Shown here piece by piece: positions 9,458 through 17,202 of a DNA stretch of 64,000 bases. The notes beneath the pieces were generated by a model that saw only the letters and a program-made list of their open reading frames with translations, was not told the DNA's origin and ran no database searches. Position numbers and translations under genes: made by a program. How positions within the stretch are numbered: position 1 is the stretch's first letter; every line of letters begins with the position of its first letter. Origin of the DNA: Acidimicrobiaceae bacterium (GTDB lineage: Bacteria > Actinomycetota > Acidimicrobiia > Acidimicrobiales > Poriferisodalaceae); assembly GCA_905182565.1 (NCBI GenBank), contig CAJJCB010000018.1, positions 62,001-126,000 on the forward strand, in the 5' to 3' direction.

Positions 9458-9474
9458 CGATTAATGGTTAATCG
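9458..9474. promoter_or_regulatory. Perfect 7-bp dyad, CGATTAA-TGG-TTAATCG
   Basis: Perfect inverted repeat with a 3-base spacer between the acyl-CoA dehydrogenase stop and the small membrane protein gene. No T-run follows, so it looks more like an operator than a terminator. The binding protein is unknown. Confidence 0.35.
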
Positions 9475-9554
9475 TTGGGTACTCTTCAGTAAGTAACTAA
9501 ACATTCGTTAAGTTGTTTGTTGGTTTACTACCGTACCAAAGGGGGTACTTGCTT

Positions 9555-9893
9555 ATGATGTCGACAATTTTGACTCTTATCATCATGGGAATTCTTTTCC
9601 AAGGTGTTATGACAATCGTCGATAGCGTTCTCGAAACCGTGAACGTAAACGCGATGTTGAAATCAATTCCTGTTCTGGGAACAAACCTCAACCTCGTATG
9701 GGCTTATCTGTTCGTCATGATCTCTCAAGTTAATGATGGCGGCGGATTGCTCGGCTACGGCGTAAGCACTGAATTGCTGTCTCTGCAAAGATTCGGCATG
9801 GATTTGGCTACTGCCATAGTGATATTGGCTTTTATTCCTATCAAAGACGCTGCGATCTCGGCGCTTGGAAAGGGGATAGGAGGGCGAGCCTAG
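9555..9893 (+). CDS. Small hypothetical membrane protein
   Basis: About 112 residues from the ATG at 9555, chosen because an AAAGGGGG ribosome binding site ends about nine bases upstream; the longer frame from 9513 lacks one. The protein is hydrophobic: a membrane helix near residues 3-22, a second around 40-55 (LVWAYLFVMIS), and a third around 80-95 (LATAIVILAFIPI), with a glycine-rich loop (NDGGGLLGYG). It ends in a basic, glycine-rich tail. I do not recognise the family. A strong Shine-Dalgarno, own gene spacing and a clear intrinsic terminator just downstream suggest a monocistronic, well-expressed unit. Confidence 0.65.
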   Translation: MMSTILTLIIMGILFQGVMTIVDSVLETVNVNAMLKSIPVLGTNLNLVWAYLFVMISQVNDGGGLLGYGVSTELLSLQRFGMDLATAIVILAFIPIKDAAISALGKGIGGRA

Positions 9894-9933
9894 TAAATAA
9901 AGGATAAATGTATTCAGTTTTATAACTTATTCA

Positions 9934-9969
9934 AAGGAGGGTTGTGCCGCAGGCGCAGCCCTCCTTTTT
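9934..9969 (+). terminator. Rho-independent terminator
   Basis: Stem AAGGAGGG(TTGTGC) against (GCGCAG)CCCTCCTT with a CGCAG loop and two G-U-type pairs, running directly into a T tract. It follows the small membrane protein gene by about 40 bases. This is the clearest intrinsic terminator in the window. Confidence 0.85.
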
Positions 9970-10069
9970 GATAAGCGAGATTCCTGAAAGGTTACACATA
10001 GCCAAGTTCTACGTGAAAGAATTTGAGAGAGCCGAGTTGCACGCATAGTCAAGTACGGGAGTACAAGTA

Positions 10070-11101
10070 ATGAGAGCAGGCCTGATCACCGGGAAAAATC
10101 AGTTTGAGTTAGTTCAGCGAGAAGACCCTATTCCTGGCGCTGCCGAAGTGGTAGTTGCCATTGAACTATGCGGTATTTGCGGCAGTGACATTCACGCGTA
10201 TGTAGAAGGTTGGAAGTATGCACCGGGGACGTGCGGCCATGAGTGGGTAGGAATTGTCTCCGCTGCAGGTAGCGAAGTGCAAAATGTGAGCGAAGGCGAC
10301 CGTGTGACGGGAGCATTGGCCCCGGGCTGCGGACGTTGCCAGGAATGCCGTTCAGGCATGAGCCAATACTGTAAAAAAAGTTGGTCTGAATATGCAGGAT
10401 CTTCGGGGCCAACCTCGGGTGGTTTTGCGCCTTTCTTAAAATTAACTGCCGAGCGCGTCGTTAAAATACCTGATGGTATCGATGTTGAAGACGCTGCCCT
10501 CATCGAACCTGCTGCAGTAGCTTTTCATGCTGTGAGGCGTAGCAACATTCGTATAGGCGATGTTGTATGTGTAGTCGGCGCAGGAGCGATAGGGCTGTTA
10601 ACAGCTCAATGCGCTAGAGCGGCTGGTGCAGGGTTAGTGATAGCTGTGGATCCTGATGAGAGTCGGCGAGAACTCGGTCTAACTCTTGGGCTTGATCGGG
10701 CTGTTGCCCCTGGTGAAGAACTGAGTCAGGTGCTGAGTGAAGTGAATGGGGGACTTAAAGCTGATTTAGCCTTCGATTGTGCGGGTATTCCACAGACTAT
10801 GCAACAGTCGGTAGACATGGTTCGTCGAGGAGGGGCTGTTTGTCTGGTCGGAGTAACCAGCCAAGATGCGACGATAAGTCCAATTCGTTGGATCAGCAAA
10901 GAGATAACTCTTTATACCTCAATGGTCTTCACGCTAGAAGAAATGAAAGCGACAGCGGCAATGATTCTTGATCAGCGTATATCGGTAGCGCCGCTGAGAA
11001 ACAAAATTATAAATCTTGATGAGCTGGGCCAGACTATTGATGATTTAGCCGAGCGCCGAACCCAAGCTGTGAAAATTTTGGTTGATCCAACAGCAGGATG
11101 A
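10070..11101 (+). CDS. Zinc-dependent alcohol dehydrogenase (MDR superfamily)
   Basis: A 343-residue medium-chain dehydrogenase/reductase. The catalytic zinc ligands are visible: Cys37 in CGICGSD, and His57 and Glu58 in CGHEW. The structural zinc site has four Cys (87, 90, 93, 101) in GCGRCQECRSGMSQYC. A Rossmann motif, VVGAGAIGLL, lies near 168, so NAD(P) is the cofactor. The pattern is closest to sorbitol, threonine or 2,3-butanediol type dehydrogenases, but the substrate cannot be fixed. It ends 20 bases from the convergent CoA-transferase gene. Confidence 0.9.
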   Translation: MRAGLITGKNQFELVQREDPIPGAAEVVVAIELCGICGSDIHAYVEGWKYAPGTCGHEWVGIVSAAGSEVQNVSEGDRVTGALAPGCGRCQECRSGMSQYCKKSWSEYAGSSGPTSGGFAPFLKLTAERVVKIPDGIDVEDAALIEPAAVAFHAVRRSNIRIGDVVCVVGAGAIGLLTAQCARAAGAGLVIAVDPDESRRELGLTLGLDRAVAPGEELSQVLSEVNGGLKADLAFDCAGIPQTMQQSVDMVRRGGAVCLVGVTSQDATISPIRWISKEITLYTSMVFTLEEMKATAAMILDQRISVAPLRNKIINLDELGQTIDDLAERRTQAVKILVDPTAG

Positions 11102-11121
11102 CCTACGCCTGGCTGGAGATT

Positions 11122-12318
11122 TTATTCACTAACAACGGCACCATTAGTGATTAGTTCTTCGATGTGTTCCTTCTCGTATCCAAGTTCTGCTAACAGTTCT
11201 TTTGTGTGTTCGCCCAGACGAGGAGCGTGAAAGCGAAGTTGTGTCGGGGATTTTGAGTATTCGACTGGGTCTCTAACGTATTTGTACATACCCTCGCTGG
11301 GATGCTCGACAAGATTTATTAGATTGACGTCGGATAGATGCGGGTCAAGATGAACATTTTTGAGGTCAAGAACAGCTGCTGCTGGGATAGATCGTTCGTC
11401 ACAAAAATCTAACCATTCTTGAGTTGTGTGCTCGGCAGCTGCATCAGCGATCAGCTGATATAGCTCATCGGTATGTTCGATCCGACTGTTGTGATCCCTG
11501 AAACGTTGATCTTCTGCAAGATCTGGAGACTTAATGTAAGTAAAAAAATCTCTATAATTTTGGTCTGTGTACGGAAGAATGCACATGAAGCCATCAGATG
11601 TTTCAACTGGATTTCTAGATTTAGAGAGCAGTCTTTCATAGCCAAATGGGCCTTCGGACGGTTCGAAAACTGGACCGCGAAAATGTTCCACAAGATTAAA
11701 GGTGACCATAGTTTCAAACATCGGGACTTCAATGTGCTGACCCTTGCCAGTGCGCGCCTTGAAAAGTAAGGCTGCCATTACTGCCTGAACTATATGAAGG
11801 CCCGTTACTTTGTCGGCGATCACTGCAGGAACGTAGCCTGGTTTACCTTGCGCCGAACCGATAAGGCCCGAAAGGCCGGACGCAGCCTGAATAGCATCGT
11901 CATAGGCTGCTTTATCTCTATAGGGCCCGGAACTTCCAAACCCATTGGCTCGGCAATAGATAAGCTCCGGAAATTTTTTAGTGATCTCTTTTTCGTCGAG
12001 ACATAGACGTTCCAACGCCTGCGATCGCATGTTAGTTACGAGAACATCAGCCGAAGAAATAAGCTTTATCATGACTTCGTGCCCATCAGCCGACTTTAAG
12101 TCAATGCTTAGGGACCTTTTGTTGCGTTGAAGGTTCAGGCTGAAACCGGACATCCCAGGGTTACGTGCTGGCAGTCCATTTCGGGTGGAATCACCGCTTG
12201 GACTTTCAACTCGGATTACGTCAGCCCCATGATCTCCAAGCATTCGTGTCGCTAGCGGTCCCATCAAAACTGTAGTTAGGTCAACTATTCGAATACCGTC
12301 GAGCGCCCCTGTGTCCAT
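11122..12318 (-). CDS. CaiB/BaiF family (class III) CoA-transferase
   Basis: A 398-residue protein of the family III CoA-transferases, which move CoA between carboxylic acids. Typical features: N-terminal IRIVDLTTVLMGPLATRMLGDHGADVIRVE, KRSLSIDLKS near 90, and a GLSGLIG motif followed by an ADKVTGLH helix. Family members act on carnitine, oxalate, mesaconate, bile acids or 2-methylacyl substrates; nothing here decides between them. The TetR regulator gene ends 7 bases before its start side, on the same strand, so regulator and transferase probably form one transcription unit. Confidence 0.9.
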   Translation of the reverse strand: MDTGALDGIRIVDLTTVLMGPLATRMLGDHGADVIRVESPSGDSTRNGLPARNPGMSGFSLNLQRNKRSLSIDLKSADGHEVMIKLISSADVLVTNMRSQALERLCLDEKEITKKFPELIYCRANGFGSSGPYRDKAAYDDAIQAASGLSGLIGSAQGKPGYVPAVIADKVTGLHIVQAVMAALLFKARTGKGQHIEVPMFETMVTFNLVEHFRGPVFEPSEGPFGYERLLSKSRNPVETSDGFMCILPYTDQNYRDFFTYIKSPDLAEDQRFRDHNSRIEHTDELYQLIADAAAEHTTQEWLDFCDERSIPAAAVLDLKNVHLDPHLSDVNLINLVEHPSEGMYKYVRDPVEYSKSPTQLRFHAPRLGEHTKELLAELGYEKEHIEELITNGAVVSE

Positions 12319-12325
12319 AATTTAC

Positions 12326-12931
12326 CTAACGAGCTAGGCCGGATAGGCCATGGAAAATAAGAGAGCCGATTTCGAATGCGAGTTCATCGGCCGATATGCG
12401 ATCGTCGTGCTGCGCTATCCAGTGTCTGCAAACGCCTTCTGCCATCGCAACTACAGCTATAGCTACAGTTGTAGTTTGTCTAGCGCTTGCATTCTGGTTA
12501 AGTCCGTCTAGAAATGCTTCAGTGACTTCTGCCATTCGTTTTTCAACTAACTGAGGCCCATTGACTCTGTCTTCTTCGCGAACCGCTCCTCGACCAAATA
12601 GTAGTCGGAACTCTCTTTGATTCTTCTCAACGAAATTGAAGTAAGCGGCCAAAGCAGCCACCGTTTGAGTAAAAGGATCACTGGCAGATTTAGCAGCGGC
12701 TACAACAATCGATGAAAGACGAGAACCGACATCATCAATTAGTTCGGAATATAGGTCTTGTTTAGAATGAAAATGTTGATAGAGAACGGGTTTGGTAACA
12801 CCAGCTGACGATGCTACGTCATTCATAGAAGCACCGTGATAGCCACTATCAGCAAAAACAGTCATGGCGACATCAAGTAATTGTTTTCTGCGTTCTGCTG
12901 CGGGAAGTCGATTACGCACCTGAGCCACCAC
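12326..12931 (-). CDS. TetR/AcrR family transcriptional regulator
   Basis: A DNA-binding repressor-type protein. The N-terminal helix-turn-helix is clear: RRKQLLDVAMTVFADSGYHGASMNDVASSAGV, then TKPVLYQHFHSKQDLYSEL. The remaining helices form the ligand-binding and dimer domain. The GTG at 12931 gives a usual short N-terminus (MVAQVRNRLPAAER); a TTG at 12964 would lengthen it by eleven residues, and neither has a strong ribosome binding site. Directly upstream of the CoA-transferase gene on the same strand, it likely controls acyl-CoA metabolism genes nearby, including itself; that is inference. Confidence 0.88.
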   Translation of the reverse strand: MVAQVRNRLPAAERRKQLLDVAMTVFADSGYHGASMNDVASSAGVTKPVLYQHFHSKQDLYSELIDDVGSRLSSIVVAAAKSASDPFTQTVAALAAYFNFVEKNQREFRLLFGRGAVREEDRVNGPQLVEKRMAEVTEAFLDGLNQNASARQTTTVAIAVVAMAEGVCRHWIAQHDDRISADELAFEIGSLIFHGLSGLAR

Positions 12932-13010
12932 GTCTGAAGAATAAAAAAAGGAATTTGATACCAATCATCTTCTCAGATTCTCGGCTTTTCGGCCAATCCA
13001 TAGTCACTCG

Positions 13011-13271
13011 CTAATGGCCATGAGGGAGGCCAAGATCTTCGCGTTCAGCTGCTTTTACTGCGTAACCAAGAATAATTGAGGGCGCTAGAATTACAGACCC
13101 TCCTATGAGGAGTGCGACGATCGTGGAGGTTGAAGCAGCATTGAATTCAGTTGTGAAACTAATAACAAAAATAACTAACGCTGAGAGAAAAAGAAAGTAT
13201 CCGAGTTTTTTGGCGCGTTCGGCGAGAAGTCCTAGCTTTGCTCTAGTCCGAAGAATAGGGTCTTCATCCAT
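13011..13271 (-). CDS. Small two-helix membrane protein
   Basis: 86 residues with two membrane helices (about 22-42 and 50-70) separated by a short polar loop, a charged N-terminus and a C-terminus ending GHGH-like (DLGLPHGH). No recognised family. Its start overlaps the end of the upstream DUF5317 gene by 8 bases, so the two are probably translationally coupled and may work together in the membrane. Confidence 0.6.
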   Translation of the reverse strand: MDEDPILRTRAKLGLLAERAKKLGYFLFLSALVIFVISFTTEFNAASTSTIVALLIGGSVILAPSIILGYAVKAAEREDLGLPHGH

Positions 13272-13953
13272 TGTTGATTTCGCTTTCAGCGTTTTCTGCG
13301 TCTTGGCTAGTAATCGCTTCTTGGGTACCGGTCCAAGAAGTATTTTCGAAGCCTGATTGATAGTCCTGGAATGGATCTAATTGTTCGTTTTCGTTAAGGA
13401 TATCGAAGTCATCATTGATATCTGGTTGCTCTCGAAGTGGGAAAAATAGCCTGAAACCGAGATTGAGTAATCCAGCCATGATGATTAAGTCACCAAATGA
13501 AAAGACCTCGTTAACTGAGCGCATTGGAACTATTGCTCCCAAAAACTTAAAAGTTTCGTTGCCAGTTTCAAAACTGCGGGTCGCTCCAAGCCTGACAAGA
13601 TCTAACGAATCTTGATTTACGATATTGGCGTTGAAAATAGCTTCTGGACTAACCGGTACATACCCGTAGAGAATTAATGGAATTAAGTTTAGGAGACTGC
13701 CAACTAAGATAATAGAGCTGCCTGTTAGATGAAGATTCAGGACACAACTAGCACTGACCATAGTAAGAGCGAAAGCGGCAAAGACTGTTGGGTAGGGCAT
13801 ATCGAGGTTGGAGCCTGCCGCCGCCAAGGACAAAGCGCTAACTGCTGCAAGCGGCCACAGGGTTATGCGAGTAGCCAATAAATAGTCAAAAGAACCCCGA
13901 ACGAATAAACCGGTGGCTGTGCCGATTAAAAAAAAGGTTGGTACGAGATACAT
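13264..13953 (-). CDS. DUF5317 family membrane protein
   Basis: A 229-residue protein with about five hydrophobic segments over residues 1-125, then a loop with TFKFLGAIVP and a further helix (SFGDLIIMAGLLNLGFRLFF, about 168-187). The order of helix, N-L-IPLILYGYVPV loop, FLGxxxP segment and GDL helix matches DUF5317, a family of unknown function common in actinobacteria and Gram-positives. The C-terminal 40 residues are acidic and polar. It overlaps the downstream small membrane protein gene. Function unknown. Confidence 0.65.
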   Translation of the reverse strand: MYLVPTFFLIGTATGLFVRGSFDYLLATRITLWPLAAVSALSLAAAGSNLDMPYPTVFAAFALTMVSASCVLNLHLTGSSIILVGSLLNLIPLILYGYVPVSPEAIFNANIVNQDSLDLVRLGATRSFETGNETFKFLGAIVPMRSVNEVFSFGDLIIMAGLLNLGFRLFFPLREQPDINDDFDILNENEQLDPFQDYQSGFENTSWTGTQEAITSQDAENAESEINNG

Positions 13954-14082
13954 CGGTACTGAGAGTAGTGGGGTTTGAGTCTAAAATAGGGGTGCTATTC
14001 GTTACTATCTTCAGCGTGGTGTTGTTCCGAGCGCTAGGTTCAACGTTGTCTGAATGAATAACAATATAGAAGGAGCGACCTG

Positions 14083-14298
14083 ATGGAGGTTCGTGCAGAG
14101 CTGACAGCTACCGTTTGGAAAGTTGTTGCCGAAGTGGGGGCTACTGTTTCAGAGGGCGATGAGCTGCTGATTCTGGAGTCAATGAAAATGGAAATTCCCG
14201 TGGTTGCGTCTGTTAGCGGAACCTTAACTGAGCTGCGCGTTGCCGAAGAAGACCGCATAAGTGAAGGTGATGTGGTCGCAGTTATTAGCCCATCGTGA
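14083..14298 (+). CDS. Biotin/lipoyl-binding carrier protein (TB7.3-like)
   Basis: A 71-residue stand-alone biotinyl domain. The biotinylation motif ESMKME places the acceptor at Lys35, and the flanking strands (EGDELLILES, VASVSGTLTEL, ISEGDVVAVIS) are complete. It matches the small biotin carrier TB7.3 (Rv3221c) of mycobacteria in size and sequence pattern. In M. tuberculosis that gene sits next to pdtaS and whiB1; here those genes lie 10 kb away. It likely serves an acyl-CoA carboxylase complex, but no carboxylase subunit is in this window. An AGGAG lies about ten bases before the ATG. Confidence 0.88.
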   Translation: MEVRAELTATVWKVVAEVGATVSEGDELLILESMKMEIPVVASVSGTLTELRVAEEDRISEGDVVAVISPS

Positions 14299-14355
14299 CA
14301 ATCTGTGTATGGCTGAGTTTCAAGGATTAAAGTAATTTTAAATCCATAGACGAAG

Positions 14356-14371
14356 TGTCGTTGTAACGACA
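14356..14371. promoter_or_regulatory. Perfect dyad TGTCGTT-GT-AACGACA upstream of ccmA
   Basis: A 7-bp perfect inverted repeat with a 2-base centre, ending 24 bases before the ccmA start. No T tract follows. Its position at the head of a nine-gene operon suggests an operator. The cognate regulator is not identifiable. Confidence 0.45.
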
Positions 14372-14395
14372 GGTGAGGCGTAGCCTTAGAGTTCC

Positions 14396-15049
14396 ATGCC
14401 TTCCGTCGTTGACTTTTCTGGCGTAATAGCGCTCAGGGGACAGTATCCAGTTCTGGCAGGATTAGATCTCTGTATCGAACAAGGTGAAATAGTTCTGCTT
14501 CGAGGCCCAAATGGGGCGGGGAAGACGAGCCTTCTTCGGGCATGCAGCGGGTTGCTTTCTATAGCCTCAGGCAAAGCTTCAGTTCTCGGCTACGATCTGC
14601 TGGCTAGTAATCAAGAAGTAAGAAAACATATCGGATTTGTGGCTCATCAAAATCATCTCTACTCGGATCTATGGGTGAGAGACCAACTGCGTTTTCGTGC
14701 CCTCGCAGCTCGAGCGCATGACGGGGATATTCGTTCAATCTGTGACCGAATGGAAATTCCGCAGAGATTGTTGCAGTTACCGACAGAGAGTCTGTCAGCC
14801 GGCCAACAAAGAAGAGTAACAATAGCTGCAGTAGCTTTGCGAAGGCCGAGACTGTGGCTATTGGATGAACCTCACGCCGGTCTTGACTCGGAGGGTAGAG
14901 ATCTTTTGGATTCTTTGCTTCAAGATGCAGCGAAAGCGGGAGCAACGATTGTATTTGCTAGTCATGAAATTAATCGGGCAGAAACAATAGCCACGCGATC
15001 GATTTCTATCCTTGGCGGGCAGGCAGTGGGAGGCACTAATGTTTCATGA
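14396..15049 (+). CDS. ccmA: Cytochrome c maturation ABC transporter, ATPase subunit
   Basis: ATP-binding subunit of the CcmABCD complex, which uses ATP to release holo-CcmE. 217 residues with Walker A GPNGAGKT (37-44), ABC signature LSAGQQRR (about 134-141), Walker B LWLLDEPHAGLD and the switch His in FASHE. Membership in the Ccm system rests on gene order: ccmB, C, D, E, F, G, H and I homologues follow without a break. Its stop overlaps the ccmB start region, indicating translational coupling. First gene of the operon. Confidence 0.93.
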   Translation: MPSVVDFSGVIALRGQYPVLAGLDLCIEQGEIVLLRGPNGAGKTSLLRACSGLLSIASGKASVLGYDLLASNQEVRKHIGFVAHQNHLYSDLWVRDQLRFRALAARAHDGDIRSICDRMEIPQRLLQLPTESLSAGQQRRVTIAAVALRRPRLWLLDEPHAGLDSEGRDLLDSLLQDAAKAGATIVFASHEINRAETIATRSISILGGQAVGGTNVS

Positions 15050-15707
15050 TGCTCTCCTGGTGGCGCGAAAAGACTTGATTATAGAACGAAGAGCTCACGT
15101 AGTTTTGGGACAAGTTTCTCCTTTAGGGTTGTTAATTCTTGTAGTTTTCGGCTTTGCTTTTGATGCAAATGTGGAGTTACTGAGATTAGGTTCGGCTGGT
15201 TTATTCTGGGTCGCGGTTCTTTTCACCGGGTTGCTGCTCGTCCAAAGAACTTTTGATGTGGAAACTGAAGATGGAAATCTTGACGCGCTTCGACTTTCTG
15301 GATTTCTTCCGCAATCAATTTTTTTGGGGAAAGTTATTGGTCTTATAGTTCAGCTGTTTTTACTTGAATTCGCGCTGGTAATTGGGCTAATTGTTTTGTT
15401 CGATGTAACGGTTGTCGACTGGTTACTTTTTTTAGCGGCGACAGTTCTTGGAACATTTGCGTTCTCGGTTTGTGGCGCACTTTTCGGGGCGCTCGCTTCA
15501 GGTATTAGACTTCGGAGCACACTTTTGCCGTTGTTATTAATTCCGGTTCTTGCTCCGGTTCTGCTCGCTGGCACTCGTGCTCATGAGGTTGCGCTTGGGC
15601 TGAGTTCAGCTCCAGGTTGGAATTGGACCGGCTTGCTACTAGTAATTACGGCGGTATACACATCTCTGGGTCTTGTTTCGTTCGGACCCTTGCTGGAGGA
15701 TGGCTAA
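15039..15707 (+). CDS. ccmB: Cytochrome c maturation permease CcmB
   Basis: Membrane subunit paired with CcmA. From the ATG at 15039 (GGGAGG about five bases upstream) it has 222 residues with six hydrophobic segments. The N-terminus MFHDALLVARKDLIIERR is typical of CcmB, and the CcmB-like LSGFLPQSIFLGK and LRSTLLPLLLIPVLAPVLLAGT segments are present. It overlaps the ccmA stop by 11 bases. An in-frame upstream start at 15012 lies inside ccmA and is less likely. Confidence 0.92.
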   Translation: MFHDALLVARKDLIIERRAHVVLGQVSPLGLLILVVFGFAFDANVELLRLGSAGLFWVAVLFTGLLLVQRTFDVETEDGNLDALRLSGFLPQSIFLGKVIGLIVQLFLLEFALVIGLIVLFDVTVVDWLLFLAATVLGTFAFSVCGALFGALASGIRLRSTLLPLLLIPVLAPVLLAGTRAHEVALGLSSAPGWNWTGLLLVITAVYTSLGLVSFGPLLEDG

Positions 15708-15710
15708 ATT

Positions 15711-16490
15711 ATGGCTGAAGTTAGTGACCAGAAGACTCCTAAATCAAAGAAAAGCATGTCGATGACTGCGACACCCGCTACGAGAGTGCTTGCTACTGTC
15801 TCGGTAGGCGCAAGCCTTGTTCTGTTGCTTCTGGCTCTCATCGTGTCTCCAGCGGATGTAGTACAAGGTGACGCTGTACGAATGCTTTATATCCATGTGC
15901 CATCTATATGGGTTGCCTATGGTTCTTTTGGTCTTACAGCTTGCACGAGCGGTCTTTTCATATTGCGTTACAAACGTCGAGCGGACCGAGGACGTCACTA
16001 TGATCGCATAGCTGGCGCAGCTGCTGAGGTTGGAGTTGTGTTTACGGGCATCACCTTGTTTTCTGGGATGTTGTGGGGAAAAGTTACTTGGGGAAGCTAT
16101 TGGCAATGGGATGCTCGATTGACTACCACGGTGCTGCTGTTTGTGACTTATCTGGGTTACCTAGCACTTCGGCGACTTCCGGCAGACCCTGGAGTCCGTG
16201 CGAAGAGGGCTGCTATTATGGCTCTCGTCTCCTTTGTGAACGTACCGATTGTCCATTTTTCTGTTGACTGGTGGCGGACGCTTCACCAGAAAGCGAGTCT
16301 CAGTGTCGGCCGTCGGCCTGAAATAACCGGAGACATGTACTGGACGTTGATGTACTCAGCTTTAACCTTCACTTTTGTAGCGACTTGGTTGATGATTCAT
16401 CGGTATCGAGTAATTAGATTAGAAGAGATGCGTGATGAAGAGATGCTGCAGCAGCAATTAAGAGAACGAAGATCGGAAAATAGTCTGTGA
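15711..16490 (+). CDS. ccmC: Heme handling protein CcmC
   Basis: Inner-membrane protein that presents heme to CcmE. 259 residues with six membrane segments. The tryptophan-rich periplasmic WWD motif reads WGSYWQWDARLT (about residues 125-136); conserved His residues occur before it (YIHVPS) and after it (HFSVDWWRTLHQ). The C-terminal 30 residues are charged. It begins three bases after ccmB and overlaps ccmD through a GTGA junction. Assignment is firm from motif and order. Confidence 0.94.
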   Translation: MAEVSDQKTPKSKKSMSMTATPATRVLATVSVGASLVLLLLALIVSPADVVQGDAVRMLYIHVPSIWVAYGSFGLTACTSGLFILRYKRRADRGRHYDRIAGAAAEVGVVFTGITLFSGMLWGKVTWGSYWQWDARLTTTVLLFVTYLGYLALRRLPADPGVRAKRAAIMALVSFVNVPIVHFSVDWWRTLHQKASLSVGRRPEITGDMYWTLMYSALTFTFVATWLMIHRYRVIRLEEMRDEEMLQQQLRERRSENSL

Positions 16491-16642
16491 CTAATATAGG
16501 AACCATTGTTGTTGGCTATTCCGTTACTATTTTTTCAGTTGGATTTTATGCTGCATGGATCGTGCGTCGAGGGGTCCTTATAGGCAAAGAAATTGGTATA
16601 GGTTCGCAAACTTCACCAACTGACGGGACTGATCAAGTCTGA
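16487..16642 (+). CDS. ccmD: Small heme exporter protein CcmD
   Basis: A 51-residue single-helix membrane protein between ccmC and ccmE, too short to be found by length-filtered gene calling. It starts at a GTG overlapping the ccmC stop (GTGA) and ends at a TGA overlapping the ccmE ATG (TGATG). The helix (about residues 4-24, ending FYAAWIVRR) and polar tail match CcmD, which stabilises CcmABC and aids release of holo-CcmE. The sequence of CcmD proteins is poorly conserved; position and topology carry the call. Confidence 0.8.
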   Translation: MTNIGTIVVGYSVTIFSVGFYAAWIVRRGVLIGKEIGIGSQTSPTDGTDQV

Positions 16643-17196
16643 TGGATCTAAGTCCACGTCATGAAATCGACGACCAAGACAAATTTCGACGCGACCAGCT
16701 TAAGAGTCGTAGAACAAAAGTCTATTTCGCTGCATTAATTTTGGTTGTCGCTGGCGGGTTCGTGGCAATTCAAGGTTTGCGTAACGCCACGTTATTCTTT
16801 AGAAATGTTGATGAAGCAATCATAGAACGAGTAGATCTTGGCGAGAGAAGATTTCGATTACAAGGCAAGGTAATACCAGGAACAGTTTTAAATGATGAGG
16901 GAGTGACCGTCTTCGAAATCGTCCACGAATGTGAAGTAGCTAAGGTTCGACATATCACCGACCCGCCAGAACTGTTTAGCTCTCCATGGATTCCGGTTGT
17001 ACTTGAAGGTCGATGGACCAAAGGAGCGGTTGAAAATATTAATGGCCGAGACAGCTATTATTTTTTGAGTGACCGGATGCTTGTAAAACACACGAATGAG
17101 TATGTTTCGGTTAATGAGGAACGGCTTGAACAACCAGTTCCCGATGATGCTGCGATGTCATGTGAATTTCTGTCGGATCTTCGTGAAGAAAGTTAA
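16642..17196 (+). CDS. ccmE: Heme chaperone CcmE
   Basis: Membrane-anchored periplasmic chaperone that binds heme covalently and delivers it to CcmF. 184 residues: a charged N-terminus, membrane anchor at about 28-46, and an OB-fold beta barrel (RFRLQGKVIPGTV, VFEIVHECEVAKVRH, VVLEGRW). The heme-attachment motif HxxxY is present as KHTNEY, with His150. So this is the classical His-type CcmE, not the Cys-type variant of archaea and some bacteria. The ATG overlaps the ccmD stop. Confidence 0.93.
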   Translation: MDLSPRHEIDDQDKFRRDQLKSRRTKVYFAALILVVAGGFVAIQGLRNATLFFRNVDEAIIERVDLGERRFRLQGKVIPGTVLNDEGVTVFEIVHECEVAKVRHITDPPELFSSPWIPVVLEGRWTKGAVENINGRDSYYFLSDRMLVKHTNEYVSVNEERLEQPVPDDAAMSCEFLSDLREES

Positions 17197-17202
17197 GAAA
17201 CA

